Shown piece after piece: positions 43,177 to 51,736 of a stretch of 64,000 nucleotides of DNA (within the stretch, counting starts at the first letter, position 1; every line of letters starts with the position of its first letter). This stretch comes from Opitutus sp. (GTDB lineage Bacteria > Verrucomicrobiota > Verrucomicrobiia > Opitutales > Opitutaceae), in the NCBI GenBank assembly GCA_024998815.1, contig JACEUQ010000001.1, positions 1,426,001 to 1,490,000 on the forward strand, written 5' to 3'. The position numbers and the translations under genes were made by a program. The notes below the pieces were generated by a model. That model saw nothing but the letters and a program-made list of their open reading frames with translations, had not been told where the DNA came from and ran no database searches.

Positions 43177-44985
43177 AGAGCCTGTCCCGAAAGCATAAAA
43201 ACCTAGCAGTGAACTATTAGCATAAGTTTAATGATGCCTAAAGAGGGGTAATTCCCTGGTTTTGGTCAAAAAAAAGCCGCTATAATCGGCCATGAAGTCA
43301 AAACCCGTATCCGCCACCTCGGCCATTGCCCTGCAACGCTGGTTGCGTCCGGCGCTAACGCCAGTCGGTGCCAATAAAGATTACGCCGAGTTTCGCCAGC
43401 AATTGGAAGGACTCGACGCGTTGTTGCGTGGCAGCCACTTGGAGACGATGGCGATGGACTTTGCCAAGGCGGGGGCAGGCCAAGCCAGTGTCGCACAACT
43501 ACGCCAGCGTATGGAGTTTGCGCTCAAAGCGTTACGCTTTGAAGTGTTGCGGGTGCATTTGGGCAACATATCCTTTCGCGAGCTTTCCCGTAGCATTGCC
43601 TCAAGTGATTTACTGGCGGATTTTTGCGGTGTTCGCACGCTTGAGGGAATCAAGGGGGCGTCCAAAAGTGTGCTGGAGCGGGCCTCGAAGTTTTTCACCG
43701 CCGAACAGGTGCGCTGGATGGGGCAAGTGTTGGTGGAGATGTGCGGCGAGAAGGATCGCGCCACTGAACTCGGGTTGAGCGCGCCGCTGGACATGGATGT
43801 TTGCCTCATCGACGGCACGTGCTTGGAGACCAACATCCACTTCCCGGTGGACTGGGTGCTGTTGCGTGATGTGTCCAAGACTTTGCTCAAGGCCATGATT
43901 TTAATCCGCCGCGCTGGACTGCTCCACCGTATGCCTGAAGAGCCGGAGTGCTTTGCCAAGCAGATGAACAAGTTGTGCATGTCAATGACCCACGCAGGCC
44001 GCCGCAACGACGCCAAGCGCGCGCGTAAACAGATCCTGCGCAAGATGAAGACGCTGTTACGCACGATCGGAGAACATGCCCGCCGCCACCGCGACCTGTT
44101 GGCGCAGAAGTATAGCCAAACCCATTACAGCCAACGCCAAACCAAGCGGATAACCACCCGCATCGACGCTATGCTCGGCCAACTGCCCGCCGTCATCAAG
44201 CAGGCCCACGAGCGCATCATCGGCGGACGCCCGGTGCCCAACGACCAAAAGATCCTCAGCGTGCATGAACTTGATGTGAACGTACTGGTTCGCGGCAAAG
44301 CAGGGAGCCAAGTCGAGTTTGGCAACTCGTTGCTGTTGAGCGAGGCGCTCTCCGGTTTAATCACCGACTGGCAACTCTACCAGGGCGCGGCTCCGGCAGA
44401 ATGGTGCCAACTCGAGGAAAGCCTGGCGCGGCAGAACCGCTTTGACCTGAGTGCGCCGATTAGCGCGGTCGGCACCGACCGCGGCTTCGCCACCAAAAAA
44501 ACTTCCGCAATGCTCAAGCAACAAGACGTTTACGATGCGGTATGCCCGCGTGATCCGCACGCGCTCAAGGAGCGTTTGAGCGAAAAACGCTTCGCCCAAT
44601 TGCAGCGGCGCCGTTCGGCGACCGAAGCGCGCATTGCGATCCTCAAACAACGCCTCGGCGGACGCTTGCGCTGTAAAGGGTTTGCCAACCGCTACCGTTC
44701 GGTGGGTTGGAGTGTACTCGGTCACAACCTCTGGCTGGTGTCACGAATCCTTGCCGAGGAAATAACACTTCCGCTGGCCGCTTAATTCAATTTTCCGGCA
44801 AAAATGTGAATAACCCTGGGGCTCGCCCCGGCTTTGCCGTACCTTACTACCGCGCTTGGGGGCGGGAAAAATCGATTCGGGCCGCCGTTTAACGTCGCTG
44901 GGGTGATTCGTGCCACCTCGTTCGCCCGCAATCCCAATGGACCTCTGCGCACTTTTTAAAAATCCGGAAATTTGGGACAGGCTCT
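43177..44985 (+). mobile_element. 1.8-kb ISNCY-like element, copy 2
   Basis: 1809 bp, same ends as copy 1, flanked by a perfect 4-bp duplication AATT (43173-43176 and 44986-44989). It is inserted in the sugar transferase pseudogene, which fixes the element boundaries and target size for the family. Confidence 0.96.
43292..44785 (+). CDS. Transposase of ISNCY-like element, copy 2
   Basis: Identical in amino-acid sequence to the 497-residue transposase at 15232-16725, with the same TATAAT five bases before the ATG. Intact. Confidence 0.9.
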   Translation: MKSKPVSATSAIALQRWLRPALTPVGANKDYAEFRQQLEGLDALLRGSHLETMAMDFAKAGAGQASVAQLRQRMEFALKALRFEVLRVHLGNISFRELSRSIASSDLLADFCGVRTLEGIKGASKSVLERASKFFTAEQVRWMGQVLVEMCGEKDRATELGLSAPLDMDVCLIDGTCLETNIHFPVDWVLLRDVSKTLLKAMILIRRAGLLHRMPEEPECFAKQMNKLCMSMTHAGRRNDAKRARKQILRKMKTLLRTIGEHARRHRDLLAQKYSQTHYSQRQTKRITTRIDAMLGQLPAVIKQAHERIIGGRPVPNDQKILSVHELDVNVLVRGKAGSQVEFGNSLLLSEALSGLITDWQLYQGAAPAEWCQLEESLARQNRFDLSAPISAVGTDRGFATKKTSAMLKQQDVYDAVCPRDPHALKERLSEKRFAQLQRRRSATEARIAILKQRLGGRLRCKGFANRYRSVGWSVLGHNLWLVSRILAEEITLPLAA

Positions 44986-45205
44986 AATTAGCAATGCGTA
45001 CCGGGTGCGCGCACTGGTCAAGCCGGGCATCACCGGTTTGGCCCAAGTCAACGGTTACCGGGGCGAAATCACCGAGCCGGAAAAACTACATCGGCGGGTG
45101 CACTGGGATTTGGTGTATGTGAGCGAGTGGTCGCTGGGGTTGGATTTGCATATCGTGCTACGCACGGCATTGCAGGTGGTTAAGCCGCCGGAGGCAGCTT
45201 ATTAG

Positions 45206-45561
45206 TAGGCAGTAACATTTAAAGTGTCGGATTAAACCAATGCAGTTTAGCCGCAAAAGAACGCAGAGAGCGCAAAGAACAAGCACTGTTTTTCTATGCG
45301 ATCTCTGCGTTCTTTCGCGGCTAAAAGAGGCTCGAAGTATTTCGTTCATTTTACAGTGCCGGCACATCCTACAACTCGAAGGTGACTGCCATAGGGTGGG
45401 GACCGGCGGTTGGAGGTGCTGCACACTTTGAGTACCGGGGCAAGGGAGGTCGTAGCTGGCTCCCTTTTGGGTCAAGACCCACTCACTTTGACAGTCAATG
45501 GGCGCTACAGTGGGGGCCAAGTTAGTCCTATCCCCCAACCCCTCCAAGGAGCCCCCAAACT
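45206..45561. repeat. Gene-free spacer beginning with the composite repeat
   Basis: AGGCAGTAACATTTAAAGTG (45207) starts directly after the sugar transferase stop and leads into a palindrome (TTAGCCGCAAAAGAACGCAG at 45246; CTGCGTTCTTTCGCGGCTAA at 45306). From 45360 a weaker variant (CATCCTACAACTCGAAGGTG, resembling 62858) follows. AAGGAG at 45546 is a likely ribosome binding site for the next gene. Confidence 0.75.
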
Positions 45562-46770
45562 GTGAAAATTCTTTTTGTCCACGAGCGCTTTGGCGCACTC
45601 GGCGGCGCCGAAGTCAACATCTTGGCCACCGCGGAAGCGTTTCTTAATCACGGTCATGAAACCGGGCTGCTGCACGGCCCCGGCACCGGCAAGGAGGAGT
45701 CCGCCTGGTTGCAGACGTTTCCCTCTCGCTTTCAGTACGACACGGCCAGCAGCGGAGGGGCGGCCCTCTCGCTCGCTCTTCGCCAGTTCAAGCCCGACGT
45801 TATTTTTCTGCATAAAATGGGCGACCCGGTTTTGATGGCCGCGCTGGTCGAAAACCCCGTGCCCGTGGTGCGCATGATTCATGATCACGACCTGATCTGC
45901 ATGCGCAGCTACCGCTATAATCCGCTCAACCGAAGCATTTGCACCCGGGCGACATCGGGCTGGTGCGTTTTCCCCTGCGGTGCCTGCATCACGCGTAACC
46001 ACGGCCCGGGCCTGCCACTTAAATGGGGCAGTTATTCGGCCAAGCGCCAGGAAATCGAGCTGAATCATAAACTCGCCGCCTTGGTCGTCGCCAGTCGCTA
46101 CATGAAGGGTGAATTGGTGAACAATGGCTTCCAGTCTGATCAAATTTCGGTTCACGCACCCGTGCCTCGCCCTACCGGCGGTACCTTCGAAAGCTCCTTT
46201 GATTCCCGTAACCTAGTGGTTTATTCGGGCCAAATCATCCGCGGCAAGGGGGTCGATGTCCTGCTCGAATCTTTGGCCAAAATCACCACCCACTTCGAGG
46301 CGGTCATCATCGGTGATGGCAGCCACAGGGCTTACTGCGAGCGGCTGAGCCGACGCCTCGGGCTGAGCCACCGGGTGCATTTTACGGGATTTGTGCCCCA
46401 GGCCGAACTGAAGATTTATCACCGCAACGCCAGTGTCGCGGTGGTCAGTTCGGTTTGGCCCGAGCCGTTTGGTGCGGTGGGGCTGGAGGCCATGCGCTGC
46501 GGTCTGCCTGTGGTGGGTTTCGATTCCGGCGGGATCGGCGAATGGCTTATCGATGGCGAGACGGGCTACCTTGTGCCTTGGATGGATCGCCAGCAGTATG
46601 CCGGCCGCATCGAGGTGCTGCTGCGCAATAAAAAATTGGCGCGAACGCTGGGGGAAAATGGCCGCGAGTTGTCCGAGCGGCGCTTCAGCTTCGCAAGCTA
46701 CATTCGTGATCTCGAGGGTCTGCTCGCCCGCACCGCGCATGCGCGTCCTGATCTGATTGAATCGAACTGA
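45562..46770 (+). CDS. GT4-family glycosyltransferase
   Basis: A 402-residue GT-B glycosyltransferase starting with GTG (MKILFVHERFGALGGAEVNIL). The N-terminal Rossmann domain has the G-G-A-E motif of GT4 enzymes; the C-terminal domain has VYSGQIIRGKGVDVLLESLAKI, IIGDGSHRAYCERL, VHFTGFVPQAEL and the retaining E-x7-E motif EPFGAVGLE with FDSGGIGEWL. A cysteine-rich insert (CTRATSGWCVFPCGACITR) in the first domain is seen in a subset of such enzymes. It presumably adds a sugar during exopolysaccharide synthesis, given the sugar transferases on both sides. Confidence 0.9.
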   Translation: MKILFVHERFGALGGAEVNILATAEAFLNHGHETGLLHGPGTGKEESAWLQTFPSRFQYDTASSGGAALSLALRQFKPDVIFLHKMGDPVLMAALVENPVPVVRMIHDHDLICMRSYRYNPLNRSICTRATSGWCVFPCGACITRNHGPGLPLKWGSYSAKRQEIELNHKLAALVVASRYMKGELVNNGFQSDQISVHAPVPRPTGGTFESSFDSRNLVVYSGQIIRGKGVDVLLESLAKITTHFEAVIIGDGSHRAYCERLSRRLGLSHRVHFTGFVPQAELKIYHRNASVAVVSSVWPEPFGAVGLEAMRCGLPVVGFDSGGIGEWLIDGETGYLVPWMDRQQYAGRIEVLLRNKKLARTLGENGRELSERRFSFASYIRDLEGLLARTAHARPDLIESN

Positions 46771-47339
46771 CGAAAAACCTAGTCCGCATTCAACGAGCTA
46801 CCAACGAGCCGTTTTAACCGCGAATGAACGCGAAATTCCGCTAATCAAACCAATGCTTCATTGCTTCTGGTGACTCCGCTGCGGGATCGGGGGCGCCCGC
46901 CCGATCCATTTGCCACAAAAAACACAACATGACACAAAAACGCGGCCCCCAATTGATTTAACCGCGAAGGCTCGCGAAGTTGCGCGAAGAATAACTTAAA
47001 TAGTTGTTATCCAATTGAATTTATCCCCTTCGCGAGTCTCTGGTTCGTCTTCGCGGTTAAAAATCCGGCATCTTGGTTTCGCATTTACCTACCTAATCGA
47101 ACGGTCGAGGAACTAAGTAACAAATCGAAGGCGCGGGAAGTAGCGCAGACTTCCAGTCTGCTTTGATTCAATCTCGGCCCTGTAACCCTGAGCAGACTGG
47201 AAGTCTGCGCTACTTCTCGAACCGTTAAGCAGACTGGAAGTCTGCGCTACTTCTCGAACCGTTACTTTCCTGCTTCTTCCGACCTCCGACTCAGGCGAAT
47301 CGCCGGGGCTGCCTAAACCCAAAAAAATCCCGAACTCCC
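46771..47339. repeat. Gene-free spacer packed with dispersed repeats
   Basis: Contains TTTTAACCGCGAATGAACGC (46813), AACCGCGAAGGCTCGCGAAG (46960) with the inverted return TTCGCGAGTCTCTGGTTCGT (47029), and three REP2 units: GTAGCGCAGACTTCCAGTCT at 47142, and inverted copies at about 47193 and 47229. No gene is supported. Confidence 0.8.
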
Positions 47340-48077
47340 ATGACCACTCATACCAAACTTTTACGCCAGCAGCGCCACTTTGATCACCTCGCCTCGTTTG
47401 AATCGGCCCGGGGACGTTGGTGGCTGTTGACTCGCCTGCGCGGGCAGCGTCTCGCCTGGCGCTACGCCCTGAATAGTGGGGCTTGCATTAAACGAGTCCT
47501 AGATCTCGTCGGTAGCCTGGCCGCCTTGATTTTGCTCAGCCCCCTTTTTGTGTTCATTATCATCGCAATTCGTTGCGAGGACCGCGGGCCGACGATTTTC
47601 ACCCAGACGCGCGTCGGCCGCCACGGGCGGTTGTTTAAAATCTATAAATTCCGCTCCATGCACCTGGATGCCGAGGCGCGCCTGCAAGGCCTGCTCGCAG
47701 CCAATCACCACAGCCACGGGGTGACTTTTAAGCTCAAAAACGACCCGCGGATTACCTGCGTGGGGCGCTGGCTGAGGAAGTTGTCGCTGGATGAACTGCC
47801 CCAGTTTTTCAATGTGTTGAACGGCGACATGTCGCTGGTTGGGCCGCGCCCGCCGATTCCCCGCGAAGTCACCCGCTACACCTTGGCTGACCGGCGGCGT
47901 TTGGCTGCGGCACCCGGCATCACGTGCATTTGGCAAGTCAGTGGGCGAGCGGAGATCGACTTTCCCCAGCAGGTCGAACTCGACGTGCGGTACATCGAAA
48001 CCCAGAGCCTTTGGCAGGACCTGCGAATCCTGGCGAAAACCCTTCCTGCCGTCATTTTTGGCGGCGGCGCGTACTAA
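47340..48077 (+). CDS. Bacterial sugar transferase (undecaprenyl-phosphate sugar-1-phosphate transferase)
   Basis: A 245-residue protein with one hydrophobic segment (VLDLVGSLAALILLSPLFVFIIIA, from about 52) and the PF02397-type catalytic domain: TQTRVGRHGRLFKIYKFRSM, LRKLSLDELPQFFNVL, SLVGPRPPIPREV, and APGITCIWQVSGRAEIDFP. Such monotopic enzymes start polysaccharide repeat units on undecaprenyl phosphate. It lacks the N-terminal helices of WcaJ-like proteins and so resembles short forms. It may substitute functionally for the broken gene at 41987. Its stop overlaps the next start (TAATG). Confidence 0.92.
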   Translation: MTTHTKLLRQQRHFDHLASFESARGRWWLLTRLRGQRLAWRYALNSGACIKRVLDLVGSLAALILLSPLFVFIIIAIRCEDRGPTIFTQTRVGRHGRLFKIYKFRSMHLDAEARLQGLLAANHHSHGVTFKLKNDPRITCVGRWLRKLSLDELPQFFNVLNGDMSLVGPRPPIPREVTRYTLADRRRLAAAPGITCIWQVSGRAEIDFPQQVELDVRYIETQSLWQDLRILAKTLPAVIFGGGAY

Positions 48078-49177
48078 TGAACGCCCTGCTCATTTGCCCT
48101 GGTCCGCGCCCGGCCGTTGCGTTACTGGCCGAAGCCACTCCGTTGGCAACCGCGCCAATGTTGGGAAAATGCCTGGTTGAATACTGGATCGAGTACCTGG
48201 TGGGGCGCAGCGTGACCGATATTCGAATTCGTGCTGCCGACCGCCCTGAGCAAATCGCTGCGCTGGTGGGGGACGGCTCCCGCTGGGGAGTTCACATTGT
48301 CGTGGAATCTGAATCCCATGAGTCGAGCCCCGCCCAGGCCGCCGCGAATTATTGCGCGCACTGGAAGGATCGACCCGAGTTCATCGTGCAATTGGACCAC
48401 TTGCCCGGCCGGCCGGGGCGTCTGCTCTTCGAGAGCTATGCCGCGTGGTTTAATGAGCTGTACGAGTGGATACCCCGGGCGCAAACGGACGATCGGATCG
48501 GGCAGTGTGAGATCGAGCCTGGGGTGTGGGTGGGGCTGCGCGCGCGCATCAGCGATTCGGCGCGTTTCCTGCCACCGTGTTGGCTGGGCGACCATGTGGC
48601 GATCAACCGTGACGCGGTAATCGGGCCTGGGGCGATTATCGAGCCGGGGGCCATCGTGGGGGAGGGGGCGCACGTCACTCAAAGCATCATTGGTGCGGCC
48701 ACCTTCGTTGGCGCGCAGATCAAGATCGAGAACTCGATTGCCAGCCGGCACACGTTGATCGACTGGACGAACAATTCGAGCCTGCGGGTTCCGGATGCGT
48801 GCTGGCTGAGCTCGCTGCGCGGTCCGCTCTGCGCCCAGCGCCCCGCGGTTGGCCGGGGGGCCATGAAAATTAAGACCGACGGCAACCGGCTTCACATCTC
48901 CCAGCTCGGTGAGTTGAGTGCGGTGAACTCAACGCCGTTTATGGATGCCATTCGTGAAACGCTGACCACGGCGGCTTCACTGATTGAGGTCGATCTCACC
49001 AGCACGCACTTCATGGACAGCTGTGGTTTGGCCACCTTGTGCAGCCTGCATCGCATCACCAGTGCATTGGGAATCCGGTTGCGCCTGCTGCATCCCCGGC
49101 CGCCGATTCAGCAGTTACTCAAATTGACGCAGCTGTACGAGTTTTTCGACATCGACGGGGTAGGAGCGGGGAGCTGA
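48077..49177 (+). CDS. Nucleotidyltransferase-like / left-handed beta-helix / STAS fusion protein
   Basis: Start taken at the ATG overlapping the previous stop, giving 366 residues. Residues 1-130 (MNALLICPGPRPAVALLAEATPLATAPMLGK, shown in parts) resemble a degenerate sugar-nucleotidyltransferase Rossmann domain. Residues about 150-240 are hexapeptide repeats of a left-handed beta-helix (AVIGPGAIIEPGAIVGEGAH, GAATFVGAQIKIENSI). From about 270 a STAS domain follows (KIKTDGNRLHISQLGELSAV), with the usual serine in FMDSCGLATL. STAS domains of anti-sigma-factor antagonists are switched by phosphorylation of that serine. The fusion suggests regulated control of polysaccharide synthesis; this is inference. 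Confidence 0.75.
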   Translation: MNALLICPGPRPAVALLAEATPLATAPMLGKCLVEYWIEYLVGRSVTDIRIRAADRPEQIAALVGDGSRWGVHIVVESESHESSPAQAAANYCAHWKDRPEFIVQLDHLPGRPGRLLFESYAAWFNELYEWIPRAQTDDRIGQCEIEPGVWVGLRARISDSARFLPPCWLGDHVAINRDAVIGPGAIIEPGAIVGEGAHVTQSIIGAATFVGAQIKIENSIASRHTLIDWTNNSSLRVPDACWLSSLRGPLCAQRPAVGRGAMKIKTDGNRLHISQLGELSAVNSTPFMDAIRETLTTAASLIEVDLTSTHFMDSCGLATLCSLHRITSALGIRLRLLHPRPPIQQLLKLTQLYEFFDIDGVGAGS

Positions 49178-49350
49178 GAGCTGGGAGCTGAGAGCTGGGA
49201 GCTGAGAGCTGGGAGCTATGAGCTGGGAGCTGAGAGCTGAGAGCTGGGAGCTATGAGCTGGGAGCTATGAGCTGGGAGCTGAGATATGGGAGCTGGGAGC
49301 TATGAGCTGAGAGCTTGGAGCTGAGAGCTGGGAGCTATGAGCTGGGAGGG
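49178..49350. repeat. Tandem heptamer array of GAGCTGG/GAGCTGA/GAGCTAT units
   Basis: Starts in the last codons of the STAS gene and continues for about 170 bp as seven-base units all beginning GAGCT, changing only in the last two bases. A short related stretch in the opposite orientation lies at 50058-50085. After it, a partial REP1 (TTCACGCTCAAGGCCAC) is at 49367. Confidence 0.9.
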
Positions 49351-49469
49351 ACGACCTCCGTGTAAGTTCACGCTCAAGGCCACGAGGAATAGAATGCGAG
49401 GCTGGGTTCGCGGGCCGTCTTTGAGTTTGCGTTGAGCACGCTGACGGGCAGTTTTTCATCCATTACCCT

Positions 49470-49913
49470 ATGAGCCGTGCTGAAGCCCTTTCTCCTGCGT
49501 CGGATCCCGCCCTTGACGCCGTTTTGGTGGTCGATGACGAGGTTCCTCTGCTTGAGGTTTTTGCCGAGGCTCTCGGTACTCGCTTCGAGGTGACCACGGC
49601 GACTTCCGCCCGCGAGGCCGAATTCATTTTGCGCAAGAAAAAATTCAAGGTGGTCGTCGCGGATCATCTCATGCCCGGTGGTAACGGGATGAGTTTTCTG
49701 GTGCGGGCCCGTGAGGAGTACCCGTACATGCAGCGCGTGTTGGTGACCGGGTACATGAAGCCCGAAATGCTGCTGCGGAGCGTGAACGAGGCGGCGCTTT
49801 TCCGCTACCTGCTAAAACCGGTCGCGGTGATGGAGTTGGTCACGGTGGTCGCTGATGCGGCCAAACTCCATGACGCGGTGAAATCCGCAGGAGCAGTGGG
49901 CGCCACCAACTGA
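49470..49913 (+). CDS. Single-domain response regulator
   Basis: A 147-residue protein consisting of one receiver domain. The acidic pair is in VLVVDDEVPLLEVF, the phospho-acceptor aspartate is in KVVVADHLMPGGNG (about residue 66), the conserved threonine in VLVTGYMKPE, and the lysine in RYLLKPVAV. No output domain follows, so it must act through a partner. The sequence resembles receivers of RpfG-type regulators. No kinase is adjacent; it stands alone between the polysaccharide genes and the pseudopilin operon. Confidence 0.9.
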   Translation: MSRAEALSPASDPALDAVLVVDDEVPLLEVFAEALGTRFEVTTATSAREAEFILRKKKFKVVVADHLMPGGNGMSFLVRAREEYPYMQRVLVTGYMKPEMLLRSVNEAALFRYLLKPVAVMELVTVVADAAKLHDAVKSAGAVGATN

Positions 49914-50391
49914 TCGCCGCTGAGTGTTTAACCGCGAAGTGCGCGAAGGGGCGCGAAGTCGGTAGAGGAATACGGATTGGTATCACAGAGCCGAGCCTGA
50001 GACCAGACACAGCGGCCACGGAGCAAGACAATGACGAGTTTAAGATCGAAGCTTCCAGCTCATAGCTCTTAGCTCCCAGCTCATTATTGCCCACGAAACA
50101 CGCGAAATGACACGAAAAGGCGGCCCTTAATCGATTTAACCGCGAAGGCGCTATTCAAAGCGTCGGATTCGGAAGTAGCGCGGTGCTTCAGCCTGCATCA
50201 GTAATTGCAGGAGTGAATTCGTTGTAAACCTGCGGGCTAAAGCACCGCACTACCTCAGAATTCTATCCGTAAAATCGAAGGTTCCCGCCTGCTCGCCATT
50301 GGAAGGGGTGAAAACCCTTAATTTCTCGAATTTTTGACAGTTTTGCGTTGAAGAGGCCGATGCGGATGCGTTCCATCGGGCGTTTCCCCCT
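49914..50391. repeat. Gene-free spacer with repeats and REP3 palindrome
   Basis: Repeats CCGCGAAGTGCGCGAAGGGG (49932) and GCCCACGAAACACGCGAAAT (50089) occur. REP3 arms GTAGCGCGGTGCTTCAGCCT (50175) and GGGCTAAAGCACCGCACTAC (50234) pair with 20 of 23 bases. TTGACA at 50334 could be the -35 of the pseudopilin operon, but no clear -10 is seen. Confidence 0.75.
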
Positions 50392-51051
50392 ATGTTTACC
50401 CGAGCACGACCCCCCGTGCGTGAGGCCCGCCTTAAGCATCAGGCACCTGCACGAGCGTTTACCCTAATTGAATTGCTGACCGTGATCTCGATCATCGCGA
50501 TCTTGTCCGCCATCAGCCTTAACGTGGTGAAAGGCGTCAAGGAGCGCTCCGCAGTTGGCCTGGCGAAGGCCGAGCTCGCCGCCCTCTCGCAGGCGCTGGA
50601 AATGTATAAACTGCAGTACGGCGACTACCCGCAGACGGGTGGCGCTACGAACGCTTCTCTGTCGTCAACGACAGCTTCGGCCACGGACGCCCAAGGTATT
50701 CTATTTAACGCGCTAACCGGTAAGCGGGGGCCATTACCGGCCGAAACCAAAATCGACGGCAAGGCCTACGTGGACTTGGCCCGATTCGTATTACAGTCTC
50801 CGACAACTATGCCGGCATCAGGGGCGAATACTGTGGCCAACGCGTTTGTTGATCCTTGGGGGAATCGTTATTTGTATTATTACAAAACGGGCACTTCGGC
50901 CCAATGGAACACGACCCCGTCTTATGTCTTACTTTCAGTCGGGATGGATGATGCACCAACGGGCGTGGATACGGCACCAACGGTAACAACGGCCGGAGTT
51001 GTGACGCCTAATACCACTTACGGAGATAATGATATTTACGCTAATAAATAA
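50392..51051 (+). CDS. GspG-like pseudopilin 1
   Basis: A 219-residue protein with a basic leader and the prepilin motif FTLIELLTVISIIAIL; the residue before the F is alanine rather than the canonical glycine (ARA-FTLIE). After the helix, KAELAALSQALEMYKLQYGDYPQ and DPWGNRYLYYY are the major-pseudopilin (GspG) pattern. First gene of five consecutive prepilin-like genes that end at a strong terminator. These probably form a pilus-like or secretion-related fibre. Confidence 0.85.
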   Translation: MFTRARPPVREARLKHQAPARAFTLIELLTVISIIAILSAISLNVVKGVKERSAVGLAKAELAALSQALEMYKLQYGDYPQTGGATNASLSSTTASATDAQGILFNALTGKRGPLPAETKIDGKAYVDLARFVLQSPTTMPASGANTVANAFVDPWGNRYLYYYKTGTSAQWNTTPSYVLLSVGMDDAPTGVDTAPTVTTAGVVTPNTTYGDNDIYANK

Positions 51052-51055
51052 TACA

Positions 51056-51715
51056 ATGAATCCAGTTTACATGAATAAATATAGCCGGAGTGGTTTTACG
51101 CTCATTGAGCTTTTGACCGTCATTGCGATTATCGGTATTCTGGCCGCGATCATCATTCCTGCGGCGGGCGGGGTGAAGACGTCTGCCAACAAGGCCAAGA
51201 CCAAGGCGATGTTCAGTCAGTGGTCGCTCGCCATGGATTTGTTTAAGAGCGATTACGGCTATTATCCGGCGATTGGGTCGACCACACCAACCGGTTCATC
51301 GACTAAATTGGTTGTTGCGACAAGTTTCTTTGCTGCCTTGACCGGCAAAGATTACTTGGGGACTGCGATTACACCAGCCGCCAATCTTTACGGTAATACG
51401 CGCAAGCTCTCCTTTTATTCACCTGCGAGCGCCGATGTGGATAGCACGGGAAAGTTAGTGGATGCTTTTGGTAATACCGAATTTGCTGTATTTACTGACA
51501 CCAATGGTGACGGAATTATCAATAATGTGACTCCTTCTGGTGGGGTGGCTGATAGTCCTGTGTTGTCGCTGCAGGCAGTTAAAAACATCGACGGTGTTTC
51601 CATTCTACCAACAATATCCGCAAACTTCGATCCTGCTGTGGGTGTACGTGCTGGTGTGATTTTTTATTCGGCAGGTAAGGGGACGAACGAAAAAGATATC
51701 GTCACCAGTTGGTAA
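51056..51715 (+). CDS. GspG-like pseudopilin 2
   Basis: About 219 residues from the ATG at 51056; starts at 51029 and 51071 are also possible (a GGAG lies just before 51029). The processing site is RSG-FTLIELLTVIAIIGIL, canonical. The body has KTKAMFSQWSLAMDLFKSDYGYYP and DAFGNTEFAVFTDTNGDG, again the GspG pattern, the latter resembling the calcium-binding loop region of major pseudopilins. Follows pseudopilin 1 directly. Confidence 0.85.
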   Translation: MNPVYMNKYSRSGFTLIELLTVIAIIGILAAIIIPAAGGVKTSANKAKTKAMFSQWSLAMDLFKSDYGYYPAIGSTTPTGSSTKLVVATSFFAALTGKDYLGTAITPAANLYGNTRKLSFYSPASADVDSTGKLVDAFGNTEFAVFTDTNGDGIINNVTPSGGVADSPVLSLQAVKNIDGVSILPTISANFDPAVGVRAGVIFYSAGKGTNEKDIVTSW

Positions 51716-51736
51716 TCAACGCGGGTTTATATAAAA

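Larger units (their letters stand above)
41987..45205 (+). pseudogene. Polyprenyl-phosphate sugar transferase (WcaJ-like), disrupted three ways
   Basis: The N-terminal part (41987-42385) encodes four membrane helices of the WcaJ/EpsL type. A frameshift in about 42340-42366 moves the reading frame: FPAKLASWFFGSSSQMPTLF continues from 42370 in another frame. That frame is broken by TAG at 42448 (GSGRD*FDLDDWISN). From 42451 it runs through a Rossmann-like region and the catalytic sugar transferase domain ([56 protein letters not shown]) until IS copy 2 enters at 43177. The rest (RVRALVKPGITGLAQVNGYRGE) resumes at 44986 and ends at 45205. Removing the IS and one AATT restores the frame exactly (EFSLISNAYR). 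Confidence 0.92.

Noticed and set aside
47924-48076. Longer start of the beta-helix/STAS protein
   Set aside because: It would overlap the sugar transferase by 150 bp; the TAATG junction at 48075-48079 gives a natural coupled start.
48122-48895. 257-residue minus-strand frame
   Set aside because: Antisense to the beta-helix/STAS gene, whose hexapeptide repeats are clear.
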